Shown here piece by piece: positions 42,836 to 55,192 of a DNA stretch of 64,000 bases. The stretch is taken from contig NC_061114.1 in assembly GCF_002878395.1 (NCBI RefSeq), positions 149,708,836-149,772,835 on the forward strand, given 5' to 3'. Both the position numbers and the translations under genes were made by a program. Every line of letters begins with the position of its first letter. Within the stretch, counting starts at the first letter, position 1. The DNA is from Capsicum annuum (taxonomy: Eukaryota; Streptophyta; Magnoliopsida; Solanales; Solanaceae). A model generated the notes under the pieces. The model searched no databases, had not been told where the DNA came from, and worked only from the letters and a program-made list of their open reading frames with translations.

Positions 42836-44494
42836 TACAAAAAATTGAGAGAACATCTTCAACCTCTACAGTCTATAGAACAAACCTTTTCCAGAAGGTG
42901 TGAGAATATAGTAATGATTAGTTTTGACCACTCATACCTCAAAAGCCTCCTAAAACCACCAGTTCAATCTATATGTACCAACCTTATGATAACTTTTTGT
43001 TAGTCGGCAACCAAAAATTCCAAAATTATTCCAAGAAAGCTTCATGGGCGAGCATGATTACATACACTACTTCAATCATGATGCTCGCTATACTATGTGG
43101 AGAAAATGTCCTTTCTCCGAACACTATCCCTGGAAGTCAAATTGCAGATGCCACATGTACTAAAGGGATACCTCACCCACTGCATCACAAAATAAAACCA
43201 CCAAAACCAAAGATAAATAGCCTACAACAAAACTATTCATATTGTCTCTTTTCGGCACTGGTCAATCAAATGATTTCCTACCAAATAAACCCCTTGGAAA
43301 GGATAACCTGAGCCATGCTCTAAAGATACCAGCTAAAACTATTATCCTACTATATGGAGAGAAGATGCCCCTCAACAACACTAAAATAACACTCAACGGG
43401 CATTCTGAAAGTGCCATATCATAAAATAGGATTTTTTTCCAACATCAACCAAGCCGTGAGGAATGTTGCTCGTTCCCAGACAAAGTTGGCAAGCAAAGTT
43501 GAAGGAATGAATAAGAAAGCAGAACAAGAATCCACTCAGCATGGCCGACTTATCCGCTAGTTGGAACTCAGGATCCAATCTATGCATTATGATACATTTC
43601 TGCCAGGCACTTCACTCTCTATATTCTTTGACTAAAAACAAAAAGAAATGGTTTTTATAAAAGAACAAATCCAGCACCTAAAATATGGTGGATTTCAACC
43701 CCATAGAACCCATAGCTCACTACCAAAGCCAACCTTGTTCCTATTTCTCCCCATACATACTCTCAACCAATGATGAGCCATGTATTTCCCATTTCTACTT
43801 CAAGCTCCCATGTACGCATATCATCCTCTCAAGGATATTAAGATGAACAGGAGTTTTATAGTGCTAAGATCATATGGGAAATAAAAGATACCAATGCCAC
43901 CTATAGAAAAGTCAATGCAACTAAGAAGCAGTCAAAGACTAAAATGGAATATGACATATATAAAGGGACCTTGATGATCTCATACGACAACATCACCTTC
44001 ACATACAATAATCTATTAATCGACAAGCTAGAAGTGTTATATGAAGATAACGAATAGAAAGCCTTGTTGAACTATAGATTTCTAAATCACAAGTAGTTTT
44101 CATCCCATCATAATCCAGATGATGATTCAAATCAACATGTCCCAAATCTGTCTTATACATCAATGATGATACAGTCCTAAATCCACAAGCCACGAAAGAT
44201 CCTAATCTTGTAGAAAAATCTCTAAAATATAATGAAAATATCCAAGATGATGATCCCATTAGTCCTGCTTCAAGTAAAAAGGATTCATCTAGTATAGATG
44301 TACACTCTGACATCGGCAATAACTTTCCAGCTGATAGATATATGAGGGACAGTAAAGAGTCTGTTGATTCATAAAAGTACATTTAGGACACTCCTAAATG
44401 CTTAATTAAATAACCAGAAGAAGACTATCCACCATTATACATAAAGCACTCCAACAAACCAGAGGTCTCATAAATTATCCATGACCAAGACGGG
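42836..44494 (+). pseudogene. Beta 3 linker region
   Basis: Broken coding sequence collinear with 37113-38245. Blocks: MYQPYDNFLLVGNQKF (42973), SLFGTGQSNDFLPNKPLG (43245), and NVARSQTKLASKVEGMNKK (about 43455-43515), probably a coiled coil. A Pro/Tyr-rich stretch (about 43650-43850) and an acidic stretch (44200-44440) precede the coat core. It is about 0.5 kb longer than in beta 2, so beta 2 probably lost part of it. Confidence 0.55.
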
Positions 44495-45350
44495 TTGATG
44501 GACCATCCAATCCTAGAAAAAAGGCCAGATCCAGGTACACTAGCAAAGAAAACCATGGGAACTAGATTTCACAACTTTACTCTCGATGATATTACGATTT
44601 TATCTTGGCTGCAAAGGATCAAGGACTTCTATACTTATATAGCGATAAAGAATCTTGTTGAATGGGAGAAATATATGAAATTCTCAGAGTTCACATCAAG
44701 ATTCCCTAGAATATTGAGAGACTAGTAGAAGGCTCTTGGAATTTTTAATAACAACATTTATCTGACATTCAAAGACTTTGCCTTCAATATCAAGATCCTG
44801 CATGAGGTCGTCAGTGGAGATGCAGGGTAAAGACAAGAAATGTCATTGATATTCTCTTCCAGAAGATTGTAAAGATCTACTATGAATTGGGTGGAGACCC
44901 TATCCTAAAGAAAGACTTTTTATCATCACTCTAAAACATTCTAGTTGGCCACACAATGATGATTATGGAGGATAAATTCAAATCCATAACCGTACCAAAA
45001 ATATGCTACATCTAGAAAGGCATCTTCAAAGCTCTGGACAATATTGCACGAATAGATTTGTGCTAAGGAAAATCATCTAGAACAATCAATCCCTCCATCG
45101 AGCTTGCAACAAAGATGACCTTTCCACTAATTCTGACTGCTCATGTTTGCGTTGAAAGATGAGATAAAAAAAGTAGTTGTTGTTCAGGAGATTCAAATAG
45201 CCAAGGCCTTCCAACGACAGAAGTAGGGCAATCCTGTGAACCGGGTATTTCAGAATAAGGAGACCAGCAAATTACAAGAAGAAAAATTATGGGTTCTTCA
45301 TCAGTAAAAATCTTAGTCACTTTGGAAGAAACTATCCTCAAGCCAAGAAG
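44495..45350 (+). pseudogene. Pararetrovirus coat-protein core and zinc knuckle, beta 3
   Basis: The open frame at 44495-44725 contains GTRFHNFTLDDITILSWL and KFSEFTSRFPRILRD. Further on, KIYYELGGDPILKK lies near 44870-44915 and a basic segment near 45180-45250. The knuckle (about 45290-45335) is poorly preserved: the spacing FF-I-S-x-N-L-S-H-F-G-R-N-Y keeps the His but has lost Cys residues. The protein would form the capsid. Stops and shifts divide it. Confidence 0.65.
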
Positions 45351-45569
45351 TCAAAGGACTTTATCCACCTCTTTGAAAAACTAGCTGATTATGCTGGAAT
45401 CTATCTTTGCAAAGAGAATGACCTTGAATTGGTTTTCTCACTAGAAGAAAAACCAATGAAGTAACCTTGTTCTCCATAAATGTAAACAAAGTATCACAGA
45501 ACATCTACACTGATGATCTCTACCTAATATCTAATACAAGAGAAGACAACAAGAAATAGGCTAGTCAAA

Positions 45570-46285
45570 TCCTCATGTTCAACACAACAGTAATTCTATC
45601 TTTTAAAAAATAAACTGCCCTCTAAATATATTTAATTGGTATGTGGATCCCTTCAACCCATCCATTCTCTAAGAAAGAAGAACATTCTACGAGCTTCAAT
45701 TGTTCAGAAAGTATGAAGGATCCATCCTCAAGACGTTTGGGGTGCACCTGGAATGAGTTTTCTACTATGTGTTCGTAAAACTAGCCAATGACATCCTACA
45801 AGAACTCCTATGGCTATTCTAGTATCAATGCCGCCAGCCCTACATTTTCATGCAGTTCAAGTGTGATGCATTCAATCATTTTAATTTAATCTAACCTATT
45901 ATGAAGAAATTCATGTTTTGGTTCAATCCACGACAATATTAAATTCAATGCTTCAGAGATTCCTATGATAAAATGGATTTTATTCTACATCATTTTGTAG
46001 GAATCACAGGCTACGCGTCCAAGTTCATCTAATAATTTCACTCCTCTTGAAATTTATTGTGTCTATACTCTTCCAATAGGATGAATACTATAGAGCAGAG
46101 CACTTCATTTTTAAGCAGATAGATTCATTCTAAAAGGAAATTGGCCAAAAAATAGGAAAAATGGAACAACACTGACGATCATTCCCACTAGGATGTGGTT
46201 CAACGGGATACAAAGAAATATCAACCACGCATTATATCATGAGAGATAAAGTCACCAACGCCATAAAAAAATATATGGGTAAAAT
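45570..46285 (+). pseudogene. Region X of beta 3 (unrecognised)
   Basis: Third copy of the region at 20130 and 39370. Blocks: YVDPFNPSIL, LFRKYEGSILKTFGVHLE, LANDILQELLWLF, YIFMQFKCDAFNHF and SYDKMDFILHHFVGIT. More decayed at its C-terminal end than beta 1. No known domain recognised. Confidence 0.58.
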
Positions 46286-46479
46286 ATCCCCCATAGGATT
46301 ATAATAATTCATCATCTAGTGAAAGGATTTACATCACTAAATCAATGAAGAGAATCTTAGAAGGACAAGAATGCCTCTTGAAGAAGCACGACATTGATTG
46401 ATGGATGGAAGAATGATACACGAGCTCATCACTGGCACCATCCAATACTACTTCCTAAAAAGGATGTTAGATGACATGT

Positions 46480-46620
46480 GCAAGAAATTTACCCACTCTA
46501 GTGGGTTACCCTCATCTTCAAGGAAACCCGATCAAATAGGTTACCCTCACCAGGGGTTACCCTTTCTAAAGACTTACCCTTATCTCCAAGAAAGCCCTCT
46601 TTAGTTTGTTACCATTTTGA
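46480..46620 (+). repeat. GGGTTACCC-type tandem repeat tract, beta 3
   Basis: Units GGGTTACCC, AGGTTACCC and GGGGTTACCC, with diverged copies (ACTTACCC, TTGTTACC), at the same place after region X as in beta 1 and beta 2. Confidence 0.75.
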
Positions 46621-46707
46621 ATGAGTTTATTTTGAAGATGCTGACTCATCTAATTTAAAGACTAGGAACTTATGCACCTACTTGAAAGATTCTTACAAGC
46701 AGTTGGT

Positions 46708-49113
46708 TGTAATACCCCGGGAAATTTTTTGTTGAAATTTTGTGCATAAAAGTGTTGGGTTCTATTTTCTAGAATAAATTATAAATTTTCCATGCGGAGT
46801 GTCTTAGATTATGACCCATCATTACGTAGGGTATCAAATAAGCTTTCCAACTATATGTGGATCATCCAAAATGGACACCCTAGCGATGAGTTATGAACAT
46901 TCCGATCGAATCGTGAATAGTAGTGAACAGTAAAACGTGCCGGAAAAAGTACAGAGGCCTGGCATATTTTTTCTCCAAATTTGAATCATAATAACTCGTT
47001 GTACATAATGATCTAGGTGATCTACTATATATCAATGGAGATCTCTGTGAGTCCTCTTTCCAATGAAATTGGTTTCATCCAATTTGTCTATCAAAGCAAA
47101 AAGTTATGGTTGATCTACTTCAGACTATCAAAGCAAATTTTTGGGTTAACTTCAAATGATCATAACTCCTCATACACAATGATTTGGGTGAGATACTATA
47201 TATCAACGAAAAGATATGAGAGTTCTCTTTCTAATGAAATTGGTTTCATCCAATTTGGATAGCAGAGTAAAACGTTATGGTTGATCTACTTCAGACTATC
47301 AAAATAGTCCACCAAAGGATAGATTCGAGAATTATTTGATTTTTAGGGGCATTTTGGTCATTCCCCCTCACCCAAAATCAATCCAAACCCTATATTAAAG
47401 CCTATTAGAAGGATTATATGTTATATTTAATCAAATTCCTTCAAAAAGAAAACCCTAAGCTCCTACATCCAACTTCAAGAACCCCCAAAGTTCACCATTA
47501 ATTATGCAAATTTATTCAAGATTCCAAGTTTCTAGTTCAAGATCTCCAAGAACCATCATTCAAAGGCACGATTAACATCTCAAAAATGAGTATCGATCTA
47601 AAGTTCATCATTCAAGATATGTGGGATTTATCAATAAGAACTCTCTTTCATTCTTGTGCCCAAAAGTAATTTTCTTTACAAAGGCATGATTTTTATTTAA
47701 TTTTTATGAATTTGAAGCATGAACCCATATCTTATGATGATTATTATGAAATCTTGATGTTTATGATTTTGGAATATGAATTTACATGTGTAGAGATATA
47801 AAGCATGAATCTTGAATGAATTTATAATGATTTGGATATTTGGATCGGAATCCCCATTGGAAATTGTGTTTATTTGAGAAAGTGTGTGTTATAAGCACGT
47901 TGATGTTGAATATTTGAGATATTTTGAATGATTTGACCTTTTGGTCTTAATGGAGTTGTTTTGAACTCGAGTGTGAAAGAAATCCACAACGTGGTTGATT
48001 TTGGTAGATGGGAAGCATAATGGCTCCCGATGTATATTTATATATTACTAAAATTTTTTTATTGTGGATTGTCTTTGAAATGATCTGAGCTACGTTCCAG
48101 AGAAATCTTTAGCACCGAGTAGGAGGTATAAAGCGACCTTACTTTCCTAAAACTACATGCCCCTATAGGAGTGAGCCTGAGGCTGATTTATATAGTGATC
48201 ACTAGTTTAAGTGGATTTGATATTGATAGTCCTACTCCGATGGCAAGCATACGACGACTCTCCCCAACGTGGGTTGTATGTTAGACTCCATGTAGCTCAT
48301 ATGGTTTATGTCGGTTATAGGATCTCCCAGTGTATGTGTGTTTCCTTATGTCTTTGGTGAATGGTGAATTAATTGAAAGTTGAATTGTGAAAGTTATTCT
48401 TTCAAAAGATTTAAATGATATTTACATTATGAGAATTGATATTCTTGATGAACTGAAAGTGATTGACAAATTATGTGATGACTCACACGCATTATTGTAC
48501 TTATTTCATCCTCTTTATGATGATTTTCTTTGGTCTATTTGAGTCTTTCAAATATTCTGCATATTTCTTATAAATATTTATGATGATGACATTTATAAAA
48601 TTGCATACACCCCCATATACTTTGTTCTTTTCCATGGTACTGACCCACAACTTTGGATGTGGGCTTCATTTTCTCAGAATATAGGTTCAGGCGCTATGTT
48701 CCAGGTTCGATAGTGATTCCTTGGGCACACTATTCTACATCCTCTATCATGGTGAGTTCTTATATTTCGAGGATGTGATGTCTGATGTTGGTTTCACGAA
48801 ATAGTTTACATTTGATAACTGAGTATGAGTCTGTTGAGGCATATCTCAATGGCTCACTGGTTTTATTTATTTTCTTAGAGGCTTGTCAGACTATTATAGA
48901 TGTTCGGAGTTGTCTAATAAGTCGTATTTTGTTATCTTTCTAAAATTCTTTTATTCTTGGATGATGATTACTTTATTGATATTTGAGGGTTATTTATGGA
49001 AACCCTATTTATTCGTGTTAAACTGAAGGAAAATGGCTCAAAGGGTTAGCTTGGGGCTACTCATAGCCTCAAGTACCGTGTGACGCTCTGGGACCCATTT
49101 TCGAAGAGTTACA
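46708..49113 (+). repeat. Element B 5' LTR
   Basis: About 2.4 kb, TGTAATACCCCGGG to GTTACA, with intact TG/CA ends. Collinear with 9403-11799 and 52777-55192. It was inserted into beta 3. The frame at 47017-47262 is a chance reading of a segment repeated twice inside the LTR (the AATTGGTTTCATCCAATTT block). Confidence 0.93.
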
Positions 49114-49130
49114 AACTTCGTATCAGAGCC
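49114..49130 (+). other. Element B primer-binding site
   Basis: AACTTCGTATCAGAGCC directly after the LTR, the initiator tRNA-Met type with one change (C for G). Confidence 0.85.
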
Positions 49131-49326
49131 TATGGTTTTAAGGTGTCCTAGGGAGTATGACAAGCCATGCTAAGTAGAGTCTTGATCATTGGTGTGTAGT
49201 GCACCAGATCTATGAGCTAGAGGCTACAAGACGTTTTAGGAAAAAGTGTGATTTTTTCTTTCAAAAGTCTATCGCGCATAAAGTGTCTCTCTCTACTATT
49301 GATTCGTGCTCTCCTCTTTCAGAAAT

Positions 49327-50560
49327 ATGCCTTCACGTCGGGCGATAAGAAATAATGATGGTCAGCAACCTCAACCCACTAACCAATTGAATGAAAACGT
49401 GTCTCATGCTGAATTTTGGGCAGCCTTTCAGGCACTGGCCCAAGCTGTTACTACAAACGTTAAGGCCAACCCGGCCCTAGCTCCACAGCAGCAGGGAGGT
49501 GATTCAGCTACTTTCAGGATCCATGACTTCAAGTAGATAAATTCGTCGAAATTCTATGGGGCCAAGTTTGATAAGGATCCACGGTTATTTTTAGAAGAGG
49601 TGCGGAAGATTACTCAGGTGATGCATGTATCTGAGGAACATAGTGTGGAGTTGGTTGCATATAGGTTGAAAGACCTTGCTTATGACTGGGTTGTTTCTTG
49701 AAGAAAAGGCAGAGGTGAGGGAGCTATCCCTACGACTTGGCAAGAGTTCCAGGATGCATTCCTTGATAAGTTTTTCCCTTTGGAGATGAGGGAGGCAAAG
49801 GTGGAAGATTTTATGAGCCTGTGATAGTGCTCTATGACGTTAGGGAGTACTATCTAAAGTTCAATCAGTTGTCCAAGTATGCTCTTGACTTAGTGGCTGA
49901 CAATTGGGCTAGTAAGAGTAAGTTTGTGACTGGAGTGTCTAGTTATGTGGTTAAGGAGTGTAGGTCTGCTATGCTGAATAGTGAGATGAATCTTTCTAGG
50001 TTGATGACTTATGCCCAACTGATTGAGGTAGACAAGATTAAAAAGAGAGATAGAATATGAGGGAATAAGAGAGATAGGTCCAAGTAGTACAGACAGGGTC
50101 AGACTAGATCATAGAGAGAGAGTCGCCCTCAGTATCAGGATTGTTTGTCTATGCCAGCACTGGCATCTACTAGTGCTCCCGTGCCTAGTGGTAGGCAGGA
50201 GCGAGGTAGCAGGTCATATGCATCCGGGTCCCAGTACAGTGCTGGCAGTAAGCCAAAAATCATCCCTTGTGTCTTAAGTGTGGTAGGGCTCATTCGGGTG
50301 AGTGTTGGGGTAAGAAAAGAGGTTGTTTTTGGTGTGGTGATATGGGTCACAGAGTTAGAGATTGTCTATAAGATGGACAAGGACATTGTGACTATCGCCC
50401 TCAGACCTAGACTCAGACTGTTAATGCTCCAATTCCAGCGACTCGCCCAGCCCCAACTCAGGGTACCTCTTCTAATAATGCTTACGGGCAGTGCCAAAAT
50501 ATATTCTATGCTTTACCATCCCTCTAGGAACAGAAGGACTCTCCCAATTTTGTTGCTGGT
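49327..50560 (+). pseudogene. Element B gag
   Basis: The start at 49327 gives MPSRRAIRNNDGQQPQPTN, the best-preserved gag N-terminus in the window. ATFRIHDFK is followed by a stop at 49534. The central part has YRLKDLAYDWVVS, then [23 protein letters not shown]. Near 49850 a frame has [36 protein letters not shown]. Two zinc-knuckle segments near 50268-50370: CLKCGRAHSGEC and CFWCGDMGHRVRDC, the second complete. At least three stops or shifts. Confidence 0.88.
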
Positions 50561-50833
50561 ATGCTTCGTACATTTCAGTTTGATATGTATGCTTTGTTGG
50601 ATCCTAGATCCAGTTTCTCATATGTTACACCTTTGATTGCTGTGAATTTTGAAATGAGTCCTGAGATTATTCCTGAGCCTATCCTAGTTTCTACCTTAGT
50701 GGGTGATTCGATTGTTGCCCAAAAAGTGTATAAAAAGTGTCCTATTACCATTATTCATAGAGTTTTGTTGGCTGATCTGATTGAGTTAGACATAGTACAT
50801 TTTGATATGATTCTGGATATGGACTGGCTGTAG
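50561..50833 (+). pseudogene. Element B aspartic protease
   Basis: YALLDPRSSFSYVTPLIAV carries the D-P-G-S-S active site with Gly changed to Arg. LVSTLVGDSIVAQKVYK and IVHFDMILDMDWL follow with the usual spacing. The frame is open for 90 residues. Confidence 0.85.
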
Positions 50834-50975
50834 TGATTGTTGGACCCGAGTTGTCAAGTTTCAGTTTCTACGTGCATCCATTTTTGAGTGGTTTAGGAAT
50901 TCTGTGTCACCCAAGAGTTATTTTATCTCTTACCGCAAAACTAGAATGCTTATTTCCAAAGGGTGTATTTAGCAT

Positions 50976-51839
50976 TTGGTTAGACTCAAAGACACTAAGT
51001 CTGAGACTCCAACTCTCTATTCTGTTAACGTCGTCAATGAGTTTTCTGATGTTTTTCCAGTTGATCTCCCAGGGATACCTCCTAATAGAGAGATAGATTT
51101 TGGGATTGATCTTCTTCCCGATACTCAGCCCATTTTTATTTCTCCTTACTATATGGCCCCTGCAGAATTTAAGGAGTTGAAAAAGAAACTCAAAGATCTA
51201 CTAGATAAGTGTTTCATAAGGCCTAGTGTTTCTCCTTGGGGTGCTCCAGTGTTGTTTATGAGATTAAAAGATGGCTCTTTGCATATGTGCATTGATTACC
51301 ACCAACTGAATAAAGTCACCATAAAAAATAAGTACCCCCTTCTTAGAGTAGGTGATTTGTTTGATCAATTGCAAGGTGCAAGTTATTTCTCAAAGATAGA
51401 CCTTCATTTTAGCTATCATCAACTCAAAGTTAGGGAGTGTGACATCCCAAAAACTGCTTTCCAAACTTGTTATGGCCATTTTGAGTTTTTTGTTATCTCT
51501 TATGGGTTATATAATGCCCCAACAGCTTTCATGGACCTCATGAATCGAGTGTTTAGACCATATTTGGATATGTTTGTCATAGTGTTCATCGATGATATAC
51601 TGGTGTACTCCCGAAGTGAGGATGAAGATTCTGATACTCTTCGAACTATCTTGCAAACCCTTAGAGATTACAAGTTATTTGCCAAGTTCAGTAAGTGTGA
51701 GTTTTGGCAAAGGTCAGTTGCTTTTCTGGGTTATATTATTCTTTCGAGGGTATTAGAGTTGGTCCCTAAAAGATCGAAGCTATTAGAAATTAGCCTAGAC
51801 CTATTTCTCAGACAGATATCCAAATTTTCTTTGGTTTAG
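50976..51839 (+). pseudogene. Element B reverse transcriptase
   Basis: The longest open reading frame in the window, 287 residues. It runs from [20 protein letters not shown] through [52 protein letters not shown] and the active site [14 protein letters not shown] (near 51580-51625), to [14 protein letters not shown]. Both catalytic Asp residues are present. It then shifts frame near 51740. Residues such as F-G-L to Y-G-L are changed, so activity is doubtful. Confidence 0.93.
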
Positions 51840-52622
51840 CTGGCTATTACCACCATTTTATTGAGGTTTTCTCCTCTATAGCGTCTCCTATGACTCGGTT
51901 GACCCAAAAGAAAGTGAAGATCTTGTGGTCCGAATCTTGTGAGAAGAGTTTTCAGGTGTTAAAGACTTGACTCACTTCATCCCCTTTTTTGACTTTGCTT
52001 GATGGTGTTGATGGTTTTGTGGTATACTATGATGCTTTGAGAGTTGGGTTGGGTTGCTTATTGATGCAGAAGGGTAAGGTGATAGCTTATGTATCTAGAC
52101 AATTGAAACCCCATGAGAAAAACTACCCCACCTATGACCTTGAGTTGGCTGCTGTTGTGTTTGCTTTGAAAATCTAGAGACACTATTGGTATGGTGTCCA
52201 TGTTGATGTTTTCACTGATCATAAGAGTCTGCAATATGTGTTTACCCAAAGAGAATTGAATCTTAGGCAGAGATGATGGTTAGAATTGTTAAAGGACTAT
52301 AATATGAGTGTGTTGTACCATCCGAGCAAGTCCAGTATTGTGGCGGATGCCCTAAGTAAAGTGTCCATAGGTAATATTTCACATGTGGTAGAAGGTAAGA
52401 AAGAATTGGCTCGTGATGTACATCATTTGGCTTGATTGGGGGTTAGATTGTTTGACTCTGCTTAAGGTAGTATAAGGGTTTAGAGTACTTCTGAATCCTC
52501 CTTGGTTTCGGAAGTGAAGGAAAAGCAATACATAGATGCTAATTTGGTCAGATTGAAGGAGTCAGTCAAGGGCCAAAAAGTAGAGGTTTTCTCCCAAGGG
52601 GGAGATGGTTTGTTGAGATTGT
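51840..52622 (+). pseudogene. Element B RNase H and integrase start, with internal deletion
   Basis: RNase [43 protein letters not shown] (two adjoining blocks, 52015-52150; first Asp kept) and [17 protein letters not shown] near 52200-52250. The integrase N-terminal region follows to QGGDGLLRL at 52618. At 52622 the sequence jumps to the 3' untranslated region (TAGTTTCTTGAATTTATACATTC), equivalent to element A position 9248. About 1.4 kb containing the integrase core and chromodomain is therefore missing relative to A. Confidence 0.85.
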
Positions 52623-52776
52623 AGTTTCTTGAATTTATACATTCTATGTTGCATTCGGAGTGAGAAACGATGTGGTGATCAGTCTAACGAATGGTTTCAG
52701 CTGTATGCTCTATTCCCTATCTAATCTTGGCATGTCTAGCTTCATTCGAGGATGAATGTTTTGAAGGAGGGGATGA
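52623..52776 (+). other. Element B 3' untranslated region and polypurine tract
   Basis: Collinear with element A 9249-9402. The polypurine tract GAAGGAGGGGATGA (about 52763-52776) precedes the LTR. Confidence 0.8.
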
Positions 52777-55192
52777 TGTAACACCCCGGGAAATTTTTCA
52801 TTAAAATTTTGTGCGTAAACGTGTTGGGTTCTATCTTCTAGAATGAATTATCAATTTTTTGTGTGGAATGTCTTAGATTATGACCCACATTGTGTAGAGT
52901 ATCAAATAAGCTTTCCAATGATATGTGGATCGTTCAATACGGACACCCGAGCAACAAGTTATGAACATTATGATTGAACCATGAATAGTAGTGAACAGTA
53001 AAACATACAGGAAAAAGTACTGAGGCCTGTCATATTTTTGCTCCAACATTAAACAATCATAACTCCTTGTACACAATGATCTGGGTGATCTACTATATCT
53101 CAATAGAAAATCTCTGTGAGTCCTCTTTCCAATGAAATTGGTTTCATCCAATTTGTCTATCGGAGCAAAAAGTTATGGTCGATCTATTTCAGCCTATCAA
53201 AAAAGAATTTTTGGGTCAACTTCAAACGATCATAACTCCTTGAACACAATGATCTAAGTAAGATACTATATATCAACGGAAAGATCTGAGAGTCCTCTTT
53301 CTAATGAAATTAGTTTCATCCAATTTGCATATCGGAGTAAAACATTATGGTTGATCTACTTCACACTATTAAAATAGTCCACCAAAGGATAGATTCGAGA
53401 ATTATTTAATTTTAAGGGGCGTTTTGGTCATTCCTCCTCTACAAAAATCCATCCAAACCCTATATTAAAGCCTATTAGAAGCATTATATGTTATATTTAA
53501 TCAAATTTCCTCAAAAAGAAAACCCTAAGATCCTACATCCAACTTCAAGAACCCCCAAAGTTCACCATTAATTCTGCAAATTTATTCAACATTCCAAGTT
53601 CCTAGTTCAAGAACCCCAAGAACCATCATTCAAAGGCACGATTAACATCTCAAAAATGAGTATCGATCTAAAGTTCATCATTCAAGGTATGTGGGGGTTT
53701 TCAACATGAACTCTCTTTCGTTCTTGTGTCCGAAAGTAATTTTCTTTACAAAGGCATGATTTTTATTTGATTTTTATGAATTTGAAGCATGAACCCATAT
53801 CTTATGATGATTATTATGAAATCTTGATGTTTATGATTTTGAAAGATGAATTTACATGTGTGGAGATATAAAGCATGAATTTTGAATGATATTTATCATG
53901 ATTTTGATATTTGGGTCGTGAATCCCCATTGAAAATTGTATTTTTTTTGAGAAAGTGTGTGTTATAAGCACGTTGATGTTGAATATTTGAGATATTTTGA
54001 ATGATTTTACTTTTTGGTCTTAATGGAGTTGTTTTGAACTCGAGTGTGAAAGAAATCCACAACGTGGTTGATTTTGATAGATGGGAAGCATGATGGCTCC
54101 CGATGTATATTTATATATTACTGAAATTATTCTGTTGTGGATTATCTTTGAAATGATCTGAGCTAAGTCTGGGAGAAATCTTTAGCACTGAGTAGGAGGT
54201 ATAAAGTGACCTTACTTACCTAGAACTACGTTCCCCTGTAGGAGTGAGCCTGAGGCTGATTTATATAGTGATCACTAGTTTGTGTGGATTTGATATCGAT
54301 AGTCCTACTCTGATGGAAAGGCTAGGACGGCTCTCCCCAAAGTGGGTTGTACTTTGGACTCCATGTAGCTCACATGATTTATGTCGGTTATAGGATCTCC
54401 CAGTGTGTATGTGTTTCCTTATGTCTATGGTGAATGGTGAAGTGATTTGAAAGTGGAATTGTGAAAGTTATTCTTTCAAAAGATTTAAATGATATTTACA
54501 TTATGAGAGTTGATATTCTTGATGAACTAAAAGTGATTGACAAATTATATGATGACTCAAATGCGTTATTGTACTTATTTCATCCTCTCATGATTATGAT
54601 GATTTTTTTTATGCTATATGAGTCTTTCATACATCCTGTATATTTCTTATAAATATTTATGATGATGACGTTTATAAAACTACATACACCCCCATATACT
54701 CGGTTCCTTTCCATGGTACTGACCCACATCTTCGGATGTGGGCTGCATTTTCTCGGAATATAGGTTCAGGTGCTCAGTTCTAGGTTCGACAGTGATTCTT
54801 CGAGCACGCTGTTCTACATCCTCTGTCGTGGTAAGTCCTCATGTTCCGAGGACCTGATGTCTAATGTTAGTTTCACAAAATTTTTTACATTTGATAAATG
54901 AGTATGAGTCAGTTGGGGTATATCTCAATGGGTCGCTGGTTTTATTGATTTTCTTAAAGGCTTGTCAGACTAGTATAGATGTTGGGAGTTGACTAATAAG
55001 TCGTATTTTGTTATCTTTCTGAAATTCTTTTATTCTTGGATGATGATTACTTTGTTGATATTTGAGGGTTATTTATGGAAACCCCGTTGATTCATGTTGA
55101 ACTGAATAAAAATGGCTCTAAGGGTTAGCTTGGGGCTACTCATAGCCTTAAGCACCGTGTGACGCTCTGGGACCCATTTTTGGGGTGTTATA
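52777..55192 (+). repeat. Shared LTR of B (3') and C (5')
   Basis: TGTAACACCCCGGG to GTTATA, about 2.4 kb. The final CA is mutated to TA, as in element A. It is followed by AACTTCCTATCAGAGCC (55193), a primer-binding site, so it works structurally as a 5' LTR too. Confidence 0.92.

Larger units (their letters stand above)
41616..46707 (+). other. Endogenous pararetrovirus unit beta 3 (no polymerase), cut by chromovirus B
   Basis: The order is primer-binding site, short leader, movement protein (42002-42835), linker, coat core (44495-45060), zinc knuckle (about 45290-45335), region X (45570-46285), GGGTTACCC tract (46480-46620), then sequence homologous to the start of the promoter region, cut at 46707 by the B LTR. 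It repeats beta 2 head to tail. No polymerase motifs. Confidence 0.75.

Noticed and set aside
50145..50636. 163-residue open frame in element B
   Set aside because: It overlaps the gag zinc-knuckle region in a different frame and contains no motif. It arises from frameshifts in the decayed gag.
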